From: an uncultured Eggerthella sp.
GTDB taxonomy: Bacteria; Actinomycetota; Coriobacteriia; Coriobacteriales; Eggerthellaceae
Length of the DNA stretch: 7,199 bases
NCBI GenBank assembly: GCA_900548955.1
Contig: URMQ01000077.1
Span: 1-7,199 of the forward strand
Reading direction: 5' to 3'
Part shown: positions 1-6,452 of the stretch, in pieces
How the letters are laid out: each line of letters opens with the position of its first letter
Position numbering within the stretch: position 1 is the first letter of the stretch
Notes under the pieces: generated by a model
Seen by the model: only the letters and a program-made list of their open reading frames with translations
Told to the model about the DNA's origin: nothing
The model's database searches: none
Made by a program: the position numbers and the translations under genes

Positions 1-297
1 GAATGCTTTCTTTTGGGGTCCAACAAATAACCTGCGGTATTCCCAGTACAGTTGTTCATCATCTATGCCAGCCTGTAGTCCCTCTTGCATTTGCACAATG
101 GCACTATAAGCAGCGCGGTTTTCAACAAAAGGCCATTCACTTGATGCCTGTTTAGGATTCAGCGAAACGAAAGCATCAAAGAGCGGGCTTATTTCCTTTT
201 TATCGAGTTTGGGATCATGGGTAAAAAAGGGAGAAAGTGAATCTCCAATAAACTGAATTGCATATGCTTGCTGCTGAGTAATAGTTTGTTCAGCCAT
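1..297 (-). CDS. TorD/DmsD-family redox-enzyme maturation chaperone (3' end cut by window)
   Basis: The visible part is the N-terminal 99 residues; no stop is reached before the window edge. Residues 86-94 read EYRRLFVGP, matching the E-Y-x-R-L-F-x-G-P signature of the all-helical TorD/DmsD/NarJ-type chaperones. The preceding residues look like the amphipathic helices of that family (for example ISPLFDAFVSLNP). Known family members are cytoplasmic; they bind the Tat signal peptide and the apo form of a molybdoenzyme and delay export until bis-MGD is inserted. The obvious client here is the DmsA encoded upstream on the same strand. The ATG at 297-295 is preceded by an AAGGA Shine-Dalgarno (307-303) at 5 bases, which supports this start. 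The gene lies 118 bases after dmsC, beyond a strong hairpin, so it may be co-transcribed at a different level. Family assignment is firm; which of several possible reductases it serves is inferred from position. Confidence 0.85.
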   Translation of the reverse strand, partial: MAEQTITQQQAYAIQFIGDSLSPFFTHDPKLDKKEISPLFDAFVSLNPKQASSEWPFVENRAAYSAIVQMQEGLQAGIDDEQLYWEYRRLFVGPQKKAF

Positions 298-325
298 AGT
301 TTTCCTTTACCTATTCCAATGGCGA

Positions 326-351
326 AAGGGCGCGAATAACATCGCGCCCTT
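326..351 (-). terminator. 10-bp GC-rich hairpin between dmsC and the chaperone gene
   Basis: AAGGGCGCGA (326-335) and TCGCGCCCTT (342-351) are perfect reverse complements around the 6-base loop ATAACA. Read on the minus strand, the stem follows dmsC by 64 bases and is trailed only by a short TTT before CGCC, so it lacks the long U-tract of a canonical Rho-independent terminator. It may act as a partial terminator or attenuator that lowers chaperone expression relative to dmsABC, or as a stem protecting the 3' end of the dmsABC message. The structure is seen directly; its role is inferred. Confidence 0.6.
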
Positions 352-415
352 AGCTAGTTTTAATTTGTCCTAATATGCACAAATGACACTTAGGATGGTT
401 TCATCTAGGATTTCT

Positions 416-1273
416 TTACAGCGCAATGCCAATCTGCAAACCGTAGAAACACAGACGAGCCAAGAAAATTGCAACGGCTACCAAGACTACTGCAATACCA
501 AGCATCAACGCTGATGGATAAAGCTTGATCGCGAAAAACCCTAAGCCGTAGGCAAGAACCGAAAGAATGATAAATACTACAAAGCAAGGAATAAGACTTG
601 CTGATAATGCTGCCACATTCAAGAACACGCTTGCAGTAGTAGAAGCCATTACAAAGAATGCAATGACGCCGGCAAGAGCCACAAGAGCACCTATGGTAAA
701 TACCCAGAATATCGATTTTTCCTCAGCATCACCAAGCGTAATGTTGCTATTAGTTGCAAGTGACAACACCAACATACCAAACAACGTACCGCCAAACAGG
801 AAGAAACCAACCATCATGACAGGCGTTACGGGCGTATTCCAAGAAGCTACACCAGGGAGCATATAAGCTAATCCAACAAAGATTGCAAAGATTAAGCCAA
901 GTACTGCTACCACGATAGAAAATACCTTACGCGCTTCAAACGTAAGCTTTCCTGTCAAAGCTACAATCCAATAAATTGCCGCTGCAATACAGAACACACC
1001 AAATGCTGTTATTTCATTTGCTAATGGTGTAGTTCCGATGGTAGAAGCAACATTGAGTGCATTAAGCGGACTTGCCAAATGCATAAAGGAAGCTATTAAG
1101 CCTACAAGGCAGAACAGCAAAGGCACAATCGTGAAACCGTCTATCTTTTTGTATTCTTCCGCGGAGAACTTCTTTGTAAAAAATACCAAAGCTAAGGTTA
1201 CGAATGCACCTGCACCCATAGGGGCGAGCGTCGTAAAGATCGCAAGAGGTAATTCATGCAGAGCCATATCCAT
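416..1273 (-). CDS. dmsC: DmsC-type membrane anchor subunit of DMSO reductase
   Basis: This 285-residue, very hydrophobic protein matches the roughly 287-residue size of E. coli DmsC. Eight membrane segments can be picked out, at about residues 9-32, 47-67, 87-107, 117-138, 150-171, 188-210, 219-246 and 254-275. The start MDMALHELPLAIFT fits the family's HEWPLxIFT opening. The HLASPL motif places a histidine at residue 65, the position of E. coli DmsC His65, implicated in menaquinol binding. The SWNTPVTP loop and the C-terminal ARLCFYG are also typical. In this family the protein anchors DmsAB to the membrane and oxidises menaquinol, passing electrons to DmsB. The ATG at 1273 is preferred over the in-frame ATG at 1267 because AGGAGG (1290-1285) lies 11 bases upstream of the former. 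Only 3 bases separate it from the dmsB stop and its Shine-Dalgarno lies inside dmsB, suggesting translational coupling. The stop is TAA. Confidence 0.9.
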   Translation of the reverse strand: MDMALHELPLAIFTTLAPMGAGAFVTLALVFFTKKFSAEEYKKIDGFTIVPLLFCLVGLIASFMHLASPLNALNVASTIGTTPLANEITAFGVFCIAAAIYWIVALTGKLTFEARKVFSIVVAVLGLIFAIFVGLAYMLPGVASWNTPVTPVMMVGFFLFGGTLFGMLVLSLATNSNITLGDAEEKSIFWVFTIGALVALAGVIAFFVMASTTASVFLNVAALSASLIPCFVVFIILSVLAYGLGFFAIKLYPSALMLGIAVVLVAVAIFLARLCFYGLQIGIAL

Positions 1274-1276
1274 GGT

Positions 1277-1897
1277 CTATTCCACCTCCTGTGTATTAGT
1301 AACTTTTCCAGTTGTGTCACCTGGATCAAGAGCAGCGGGGCTCTTCTTTATTACGATATTAGGATTGGTCATAGAAGGATCAGGCATTGGAGCAATACCG
1401 GCTACTCCTTCGTATTTCTGACGCAATTCTTCAATAGGACCAAAGTCAAGTGCACGCAAAGGGCAAGCATCTACGCAGATAGGGTTCTTGCCTTCCGCCA
1501 CGCGGCTTACACAACCATCGCATTTGATTGAATGTCCCAATTCGCGATTAACCTTAGGGACGTTGTAGGGACAATTCATAGCGCAATAGCCGCAGCCAAT
1601 GCACTTGGTCTCATCCACGAGAACCAAACCAGTATCAGGATCTTTATGCATTGCTCCTGTTGGACAGACAGAAATGCACGCTGGATCATCGCAATGTTGG
1701 CAGCCTAACGAGACGTGATATACAAAACAATCTGTGGTATACGTGCCGTCCGTTTCGGTCCACGAGCCACCTTCATAGTCATACACCTTGCGGTAGGAAT
1801 AATCGAGCGAAAGATCGTTGTAGTCTTTGCATGCCATAGTGCAAGTACGACACCCCGTGCAACGTGTATTATCAAAATAAAATCCGTATTGAGTCAC
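1277..1897 (-). CDS. dmsB: DmsB-type four-cluster ferredoxin subunit of DMSO reductase
   Basis: This is a 206-residue electron-transfer subunit that carries electrons from DmsC to DmsA. It opens MTQYGFYFDNTRCTGC, closely like E. coli DmsB. Sixteen cysteines form four [4Fe-4S] motifs: C13/16/19/23, C66/69/74/78, C99/102/105/109 and C126/129/141/145, with an additional free Cys57. As in this family, each motif's last cysteine is expected to pair with another motif. Cys102 is a cysteine, as in DmsB, rather than the tryptophan found at the equivalent NarH site, which favours a DmsB-type protein. There is no signal peptide; family members are exported as partners of the Tat-targeted catalytic subunit. 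The start codon is GTG, preceded by a purine-rich AGGGGGTAGG stretch, and it lies 13 bases after the dmsA stop. The C-terminal 50 or so residues are a proline-rich tail without cysteines. Confidence 0.93.
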   Translation of the reverse strand: MTQYGFYFDNTRCTGCRTCTMACKDYNDLSLDYSYRKVYDYEGGSWTETDGTYTTDCFVYHVSLGCQHCDDPACISVCPTGAMHKDPDTGLVLVDETKCIGCGYCAMNCPYNVPKVNRELGHSIKCDGCVSRVAEGKNPICVDACPLRALDFGPIEELRQKYEGVAGIAPMPDPSMTNPNIVIKKSPAALDPGDTTGKVTNTQEVE

Positions 1898-1910
1898 TGT
1901 AACCTACCCC

Positions 1911-4406
1911 CTACGCCTTGCTGACCTGTACGATCATCGAATGAGCAGGACCATTGCCCTTTGCGTAAGGCGTTGGCTTGTAGGTAGTCAACGTATTCAC
2001 GCAACCACCCTTGTCAATTTTGTCGCCATCCATGTCGGCATCATGCCATGCACCCTGAGGGATCATAACAGTTCCGGGGATTACGCGACGAGTAACAAAT
2101 GCCTGAATGCGAATCTCACCTGCAGGAGACTTAACCGCAATAGTATCGCCATTAGCAACGCCTCGCGATTCAGCATCAGCAGGGTTAATCCATAAGCTTT
2201 GTGGAGCAATCTGCTCAAGTTCTTCAATAAAACCGAAAGATGAATGCGTACGACTCTTGTGATGGAACCCACAACAATACAGAGGATATTCTTCAGTGAC
2301 AGAACCATAACCCTGGAAACCTGGAGTAAATACCGGAATAGGATTAATCACTTCATCTTCTTCAAGTTCCCACGTATCAGCAATGGTCTGCAAGGATTCA
2401 GAATATATTTCGATTTTACCTGAAGGAGTTCCAAGCGGATGACCAGCAGGATCGTTACGGAAATCTTCAAGACCAATAACAGGAGGAAGCTCCTGCTTAA
2501 ATACGCCTTGTTCTTTCATTTCTTCCCAAGAAGGCATAGTGATGTTGTAAGCTTCTGGTGCTGCTGCAGCGCCTGTTTCATACAGATACTGAGCCCACTG
2601 CTCATAGGTGCGTCCTTCGGTGAATTCTTCACCAATGCCCATTTTCTCGGCAATTTCAGCACAAACATCATAGCTGTTGCGGCATTCGCCAGGTGCTTCT
2701 TGAGCAGGACCGCCCACCACAAGTGCGGTATAGAATTCGCCATAGCCCTGAGTTTGCATATTGAGTTCTTCTGAGCGCATAGAATCAGGAAGAATAAGGT
2801 CGGCATACTTGGCGGAGTCGGTCATAACCGTATCCCAAACCAAAATGAACTCACACTTGCTTTCGTCTACCAAAACATCATGGGTGTAATTAATATCACC
2901 ATGCTGGTTGGTAAGGCAATTACCTGCATAGTTCCAGATGAATTTGATGTCAGAACTCAGCTTTTCAGCACCCATAATACCCGCATTCGTTGCGGTCATA
3001 TCTTTACCATGATCGATGGCGTTGATGTACTGATATACCGGCAAAGTAGTCGTAATAGGATTTGGTACCGTGCCTGAAAGACCCCCAACCAAACTAATGG
3101 AAGGCTCTGCCTCGCGCTGGCCAGTATTCGTTCCTGGAAGACCAATCTGACCCAACAAAATAGGAAGCATAGTAATAGCACGTGTGGCGTCTTCACCGTT
3201 AGTGTGACGCTGAGGACCCCAGCCCTGAACGATAAACGGAGCCTTAGCGGAGGCCATTATTTCGGCTAATTCACGAATACGTTCAGCGGAAATTTGAGTA
3301 ATAGGAGCTGCCCACTCAGGAGTCTTTTCCACCATATCATAGCCAGTACCCATAATGTAGTCGCGATAAGACTTGTGCTGGCCTTTTGCCGACTGTGGCA
3401 TAGTATCCTCGTCGAAGCCCACACAATAGGTATCCAAAAATGCCTTATCAATTTGATCGTTCACGATCCACTCATGAGCAATCGCTGAACAAAGAGCAGC
3501 ATCGGTGCCCGGACAAATGGGCTGCCATTCCTCGGGATGCCCTGATACCGATTCGTTCATACGAGGGTCGATGTTAATAATTTGACCGCCGCGTCCCAAA
3601 ACAGCTTCACGTGCACGCGCATAGTCCCATGTGATGTTTGCGCCACCCATACGAGTTTCGCAAGGGCTATTACCAAACATAACAATTAAGTCAGAATGCA
3701 GCGCAGCTTCAGTCATTGAGCTTGCATTAATGCTGTCATACGGCGAGAAAGAGGTTGCTGGTGCACCGAGAGTAATATGATTGCCGTTCTCATCAATATT
3801 TGAAGCACTACCGTACATAAACGGCATAATTGCTTGAAGCATATGCGTGGAATAGTCATATCCTTGGTTAAGATAGCCACCCAGCAACGCCAAGAGGCGA
3901 TTGCCTGGTTTACCAAGGCAGGAATACATGCCTGTTGCATAAATAATATAAATTGCTTCATTACCATACGTGTCAATGGTATAGCGCAATTGATCTGCAA
4001 TTATTGTGGTAGCTTCATCCCAGGAAATACGCTCAAATTTTCCTTCTCCGCGCTTTCCTACGCGCTTCATGGGATACATCAAACGATCAGGATGATTAAG
4101 CCACCTTCTCATAGTGCGGCCACGAAGACAGGCACGACCCTGAAGGTCTTCATTGCCTGTATTGTCGGTTTCCATATATTGAACTTTACCGTCTTTTACA
4201 TGCCACTGAAAAATACAGTTGCCAGCACAATTCACGTTACATTGACTCCATGCAATAGTTTCCGGTGAATCCGCATAGGCAACTGGTGTTTCTGCAACGA
4301 CGGACTCTGATGCAGCAAGAGCTCCACCAGCAACAGCTAGTGCCCCTAATGCTCCTGTTGATTTTACAAACGTACGTCGTGTCAGAGTTGGAGACTGCTC
4401 TGCCAT
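1911..4406 (-). CDS. dmsA: DmsA-type molybdopterin (bis-MGD) catalytic subunit, Tat-exported
   Basis: This 831-residue catalytic subunit is close to the roughly 814 of E. coli DmsA. The N-terminus is a Tat signal: TRRTFVK (residues 9-15), a hydrophobic Ala/Gly stretch (18-32), and possible AxA cleavage sites near 31 or 45. The cluster motif is C56-x3-C60-x3-C64 plus C93 in RACLRGR, followed by a DmsA-like PMKRVGKRGEGKFERISWDEA stretch (about 112-132). Ser186 in YDYST aligns with the molybdenum-ligating serine of DMSO reductases. Other bis-MGD family segments are MFGNSPCETR (243-252), NIDPR (278-282), QGWGPQR (394-400), the DSAKYADLILPDS stretch (530-542), and a C-terminal Asn/Tyr/Pro region ending in a conserved-looking MIVQV. 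The ATG follows GGGAGGGG (4421-4414) by 7 bases. It probably reduces DMSO or another S- or N-oxide outside the cytoplasmic membrane; the serine ligand fits, but substrate cannot be read from sequence because close paralogues differ. Confidence 0.92.
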   Translation of the reverse strand: MAEQSPTLTRRTFVKSTGALGALAVAGGALAASESVVAETPVAYADSPETIAWSQCNVNCAGNCIFQWHVKDGKVQYMETDNTGNEDLQGRACLRGRTMRRWLNHPDRLMYPMKRVGKRGEGKFERISWDEATTIIADQLRYTIDTYGNEAIYIIYATGMYSCLGKPGNRLLALLGGYLNQGYDYSTHMLQAIMPFMYGSASNIDENGNHITLGAPATSFSPYDSINASSMTEAALHSDLIVMFGNSPCETRMGGANITWDYARAREAVLGRGGQIINIDPRMNESVSGHPEEWQPICPGTDAALCSAIAHEWIVNDQIDKAFLDTYCVGFDEDTMPQSAKGQHKSYRDYIMGTGYDMVEKTPEWAAPITQISAERIRELAEIMASAKAPFIVQGWGPQRHTNGEDATRAITMLPILLGQIGLPGTNTGQREAEPSISLVGGLSGTVPNPITTTLPVYQYINAIDHGKDMTATNAGIMGAEKLSSDIKFIWNYAGNCLTNQHGDINYTHDVLVDESKCEFILVWDTVMTDSAKYADLILPDSMRSEELNMQTQGYGEFYTALVVGGPAQEAPGECRNSYDVCAEIAEKMGIGEEFTEGRTYEQWAQYLYETGAAAAPEAYNITMPSWEEMKEQGVFKQELPPVIGLEDFRNDPAGHPLGTPSGKIEIYSESLQTIADTWELEEDEVINPIPVFTPGFQGYGSVTEEYPLYCCGFHHKSRTHSSFGFIEELEQIAPQSLWINPADAESRGVANGDTIAVKSPAGEIRIQAFVTRRVIPGTVMIPQGAWHDADMDGDKIDKGGCVNTLTTYKPTPYAKGNGPAHSMIVQVSKA

Positions 4407-4420
4407 AGAACATCCCCTCC

Positions 4421-4477
4421 CTCGTAACTAGAAAATCTTAACTACTGAATATGAGTGATTTTTTTCGCTACTACGAG
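4421..4477 (-). promoter_or_regulatory. Nested inverted repeats in the putative dmsA leader
   Basis: On the minus strand CTCGTA (4477-4472) can pair with TACGAG (4426-4421), whose last base is also the first base of the dmsA Shine-Dalgarno GGGAGGGG (4421-4414). Inside it, AAAATC (4462-4457) can pair with GATTTT (4437-4432) around a 19-base loop. A further TAG/CTA pairing beside the outer arm is possible. The outer stem is only 6 bp and the inner one is AU-rich, so stability is doubtful. If folded, the structure would sit against the dmsA ribosome binding site and could modulate translation. The complementarity is seen directly; regulation is inferred. Confidence 0.3.
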
Positions 4478-4494
4478 CCCTTTGGTTTAGCCAT
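4471..4494 (-). CDS. Possible 7-codon upstream ORF in the dmsA leader
   Basis: The minus strand reads ATG-GCT-AAA-CCA-AAG-GGC-TCG-TAG (MAKPKGS), immediately followed by a second in-frame TAG (4470-4468). A GAGAGGGG Shine-Dalgarno-like stretch (4508-4501) sits 6 bases before the ATG, which is good spacing. Its final sense codon and stop overlap the 5' arm (4477-4472) of the inverted repeat that ends at the dmsA ribosome binding site, so a ribosome terminating here would cover that arm. This arrangement resembles a leader peptide, but so short an ORF with a plausible Shine-Dalgarno can arise by chance in purine-rich DNA. Confidence 0.22.
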   Translation of the reverse strand: MAKPKGS

Positions 4495-4564
4495 TTCTTT
4501 CCCCTCTCGAAATTGCTTTTAGCCCTGTCCCTCTTTTTTTGAGCTGATTTCATTGTGATGTACT

Positions 4565-4593
4565 TTTATGCGTTTTTCGGTATGATTTCCCAA
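4565..4593 (-). promoter_or_regulatory. Candidate promoter for dmsABC
   Basis: On the minus strand TTGGGA (4593-4588) and CATAAA (4570-4565) are separated by 17 bases, matching the -35 and -10 consensus at 4 of 6 positions each. Transcription would begin near 4558, leaving a leader of about 150 bases before dmsA that includes the upstream ORF and the inverted repeats. The match is moderate and other AT-rich placements are possible. Confidence 0.3.
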
Positions 4594-4608
4594 TAAAGAA
4601 TCGAAACA

Positions 4609-4628
4609 TTATTCTATTTTGAGAATAA
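4609..4628. promoter_or_regulatory. Perfect 7-bp dyad, candidate operator (TTATTCT-N6-AGAATAA)
   Basis: TTATTCT (4609-4615) and AGAATAA (4622-4628) are exact reverse complements around a 6-base spacer, the geometry of a site for a dimeric regulator. A further AGAAT copy lies at 4597-4601. The dyad centre (4618.5) is about 60 bases upstream of the dmsA start site predicted from the candidate promoter, where an activator could act, and it overlaps the -35 of the candidate promoter facing the other way. A single regulator could therefore control both operons. The symmetry is seen; the regulator is unknown and none is encoded in the window. Confidence 0.42.
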
Positions 4629-4647
4629 ATTGCTACTATTTTAGAAA
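4619..4647 (+). promoter_or_regulatory. Candidate promoter for the polyferredoxin-mob operon
   Basis: TTGAGA (4619-4624) is 17 bases from TAGAAA (4642-4647), matching the -35 consensus at 5 of 6 positions and the -10 at 4 of 6. Start of transcription would be near 4654, giving a leader of about 60 bases. An alternative extended -10, TGCTACTAT (4631-4639), has no good -35. The -35 hexamer overlaps the right half of the dyad. Confidence 0.3.
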
Positions 4648-4717
4648 CATTTCACAAAACACCCAGCGAACCGCTCAGTTTGCCCTGTAATCAGCATAAA
4701 ACTTCGAAAGGACAGAA

Positions 4718-5914
4718 ATGGTAACGCTCAATGAAGCAGAACAGTTGCTTGATCGCCTTTCAAATAAATCGGTTGCCATTCAGCCTACCCACTGTGTATG
4801 CGTACGCAATCGCCATGCCACTTGTACCGCTTGCATGGATGTATGCCCAACACACGCCCTTCACATCGAAAAGAATCAGCTAAATTACAACCCTGATTCC
4901 TGCATTGATTGCGGTAGCTGCGCTAATGTTTGTCCCACCCAGGCATTGCACACCACTGCTCTACCTCTGATGCCTTACGCGCAGATGCTTCACGAACACA
5001 TCACTGAACAAGACGAACACCGTGATATGTGGGTTTGCTGCCAGAAGCATCCTTTAGCAAATGATAATTTAGAGCATCTTATTGTGGTTCCTTGTTTGAC
5101 GCATTTAGATGAAGCGCATTACCTTCTTGCTGCATACTATCGTATTGATCTGCATGTTTTGCATCCCGATTGCACCAATTGCCAAAATAGCACTGCTGGC
5201 GTGGTATTTGAAAACACTTATAACTCCGCCCTCAAACTAGCTAATCAAAATAACCTAAATTTTTCGTGCCAAAATCATTGCGAAAATACCAGGGCAGATA
5301 CTCGATATCCTCTTAATCATGACAGAGGAGGCTACTCTCGCCGTGGGTTTTTCTCCAATATGGGCAATTCGTTAAAACACCTTGGTTTTACCGTAGCCGA
5401 TACTGCTCTTGAATCAAACTTTTCTCGCCCGCAAAAGCAGCCCACCTTAGCTGAAGCGCTAACAGTAGCTCCCGGAGTGTTGGAGACCTTTATTCCGAAA
5501 AGGATTACCTTGCTTCTAAACATACTGTATGACGCTCAAAACAGGAGCATAGAAAACAACAATACTGACCTACAGCAAAACAAGGATGCCACCGATATCT
5601 TCAGTACTCGCCTTTGGGGAAAAGTATCAATAGATGAGACCTGCCGCGCCTGCGGAATGTGCGCCCGTTTCTGCCCAACAGGAGCACTTTCTTACAAAGG
5701 AGAAGAACCAAAGCCGGGAATTCTTTTTTCTGCCGATTCCTCTAAGCTTGCTCCTAAAGGACCGGACCACGAATTTCGCTGCTCTGATTGCATTCAATGC
5801 CGTCTTTGCGAAGACATCTGTCCTACAAAAGCACTTCACGTTGATAGTCATATTTCAACTGCTGATCTATTAAACCTTGAACCAACAATAATCAAACGAC
5901 ATGATACGGTATAA
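4718..5914 (+). CDS. Polyferredoxin-like 4Fe-4S protein with a cysteine-rich middle domain
   Basis: This 398-residue protein has ferredoxin modules at both ends. The N-terminal module holds C36/39/43 followed by proline, with C26 or C28 as fourth ligand, then the classic C62/65/68/72. The C-terminal module holds C309/312/315/319 and C358/361/364/368, plus an extra C355. Between them, residues about 105-190 contain WVCC (107-108), VVPC (126), DCTNC (152, 155) and C184/C188, a spacing that loosely recalls Fe-S electron-transfer subunits of hydrogenase or heterodisulfide-reductase type; I cannot assign it. SRRGFF (207-212) resembles a twin-arginine or NapF-like motif but is internal with no hydrophobic stretch after it, so the protein is probably cytoplasmic. 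There are no membrane segments. The ATG follows AAAGGA (4707-4712) by 5 bases. It leads the operon with the MoaE-like and MobB-MobA genes and diverges from dmsABC, so a role in reductase maturation or low-potential electron supply is plausible but unproven. Confidence 0.82.
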   Translation: MVTLNEAEQLLDRLSNKSVAIQPTHCVCVRNRHATCTACMDVCPTHALHIEKNQLNYNPDSCIDCGSCANVCPTQALHTTALPLMPYAQMLHEHITEQDEHRDMWVCCQKHPLANDNLEHLIVVPCLTHLDEAHYLLAAYYRIDLHVLHPDCTNCQNSTAGVVFENTYNSALKLANQNNLNFSCQNHCENTRADTRYPLNHDRGGYSRRGFFSNMGNSLKHLGFTVADTALESNFSRPQKQPTLAEALTVAPGVLETFIPKRITLLLNILYDAQNRSIENNNTDLQQNKDATDIFSTRLWGKVSIDETCRACGMCARFCPTGALSYKGEEPKPGILFSADSSKLAPKGPDHEFRCSDCIQCRLCEDICPTKALHVDSHISTADLLNLEPTIIKRHDTV

Positions 5915-5935
5915 GACTTTTCACGAGGAGCACCC

Positions 5936-6424
5936 ATGACCGATACACTTCATACTTCGTTATCACGTGTAGCTGACCCCAAATCAGAAACAGCATCAAA
6001 CACAGCTGAGCCAGACATTAACGCTTGGCTTGCCGAAGCAAAAAAGGACGCTAATGCTCCTTTTATAGGAATGTACTTAACGCACAATGGAATCGTAAGA
6101 GCCACCCCTAAAAAAGCGGTTCGCGCTGATGAATTTACGGGTCCTGTTTCAGAAGAAGAAAAAAACCAGCGTGTTATTGCAGTTGATTTTTCCTACGACA
6201 AAAAAGGTCTTGAGCAAGCACTCCAGGATGCCCTTACCTGGGAAGGCATTTACTATGTTCGCGCATGGCTCAACACAGGACGAGTCCCTGTTGGTGGATC
6301 ACTTATGTATGTACTGATTGGTGCTGATATTCGCCCACATGCCGTTGATGCGCTTACTAAATTGGTGGGTCACATTAAAAACAATATCGTCAGCGAAACC
6401 GAAGTATACGCACCTGAACAATAA
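5936..6424 (+). CDS. MoaE-like protein (molybdopterin synthase large-subunit fold), possibly atypical
   Basis: This 162-residue protein carries, after a polar N-terminal extension of about 40 residues, a MoaE-like pattern: NGIVRA (51-56), a strand VIAVDFSYD (80-88), a helix (91-101), GRVPVGG (115-121), then a strand and the helix that ends VGHIKNN (144-150). MoaE is the cytoplasmic catalytic subunit that converts precursor Z (cPMP) to molybdopterin with sulfur from MoaD. By hand alignment with E. coli MoaE, Arg55 matches Arg39 and Lys148 matches Lys119, but the PFWKRE segment with Lys126 is missing: the sequence reads IVSETEVY instead. It may therefore be a noncatalytic or altered relative rather than a standard synthase subunit; no MoaD is in the window. 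GAGGAG (5925-5930) lies 5 bases before the ATG, and the gap to the upstream gene is 21 bases, so it is co-transcribed. Family call is moderate; function is open. Confidence 0.6.
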   Translation: MTDTLHTSLSRVADPKSETASNTAEPDINAWLAEAKKDANAPFIGMYLTHNGIVRATPKKAVRADEFTGPVSEEEKNQRVIAVDFSYDKKGLEQALQDALTWEGIYYVRAWLNTGRVPVGGSLMYVLIGADIRPHAVDALTKLVGHIKNNIVSETEVYAPEQ

Positions 6425-6452
6425 TTGCGTTCTCAACGAATAGGTCATAAAT

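Larger units (their letters stand above)
4407..4717. other. Divergent intergenic region between dmsA and the accessory operon
   Basis: This 311-base AT-rich stretch separates the two divergent operons and carries no protein gene of ordinary size. It contains, from the dmsA side: the dmsA Shine-Dalgarno, nested inverted repeats, a 7-codon upstream ORF, two direct copies of TTTAGCC (4486-4492 and 4518-4524, 32 bases apart and each followed by a pyrimidine-rich stretch), a candidate minus-strand promoter, a perfect 7-bp dyad, a candidate plus-strand promoter, and the AAAGGA Shine-Dalgarno (4707-4712) of the polyferredoxin gene. I saw no FNR-type TTGAT-N4-ATCAA site or CRP-type TGTGA-N6-TCACA site by eye. 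Confidence 0.85.

Noticed and set aside
567..1421. Plus-strand open frames of 99 and 127 codons opposite dmsC and the end of dmsB
   Set aside because: They are antisense to genes with clear family matches and conserved start signals, and have no motif of their own.
2439..2774. 111-codon plus-strand and overlapping 96-codon minus-strand open frames within dmsA
   Set aside because: Both overlap conserved DmsA sequence in other frames and show no family motifs.
3834..4268. 144-codon plus-strand open frame
   Set aside because: It lies wholly antisense to the well-supported dmsA coding region, has no recognisable domain, and its composition is that of a complementary-strand shadow.
4407..4717. 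FNR or CRP binding site in the divergent region
   Set aside because: Reading both strands I found only single half-sites (for example TTGTGA at 4553-4558) and no paired TTGAT-N4-ATCAA or TGTGA-N6-TCACA.
5336..5354. SRRGFF as a Tat export signal
   Set aside because: It is at residues 207-212 with no N-terminal position and no hydrophobic segment following, so it cannot act as a normal Tat signal peptide.
5634..5873. 79-codon plus-strand open frame inside the polyferredoxin gene
   Set aside because: The overlapping frame contains the C-terminal CxxCxxCxxxCP motifs, which are clearly the coding signal.
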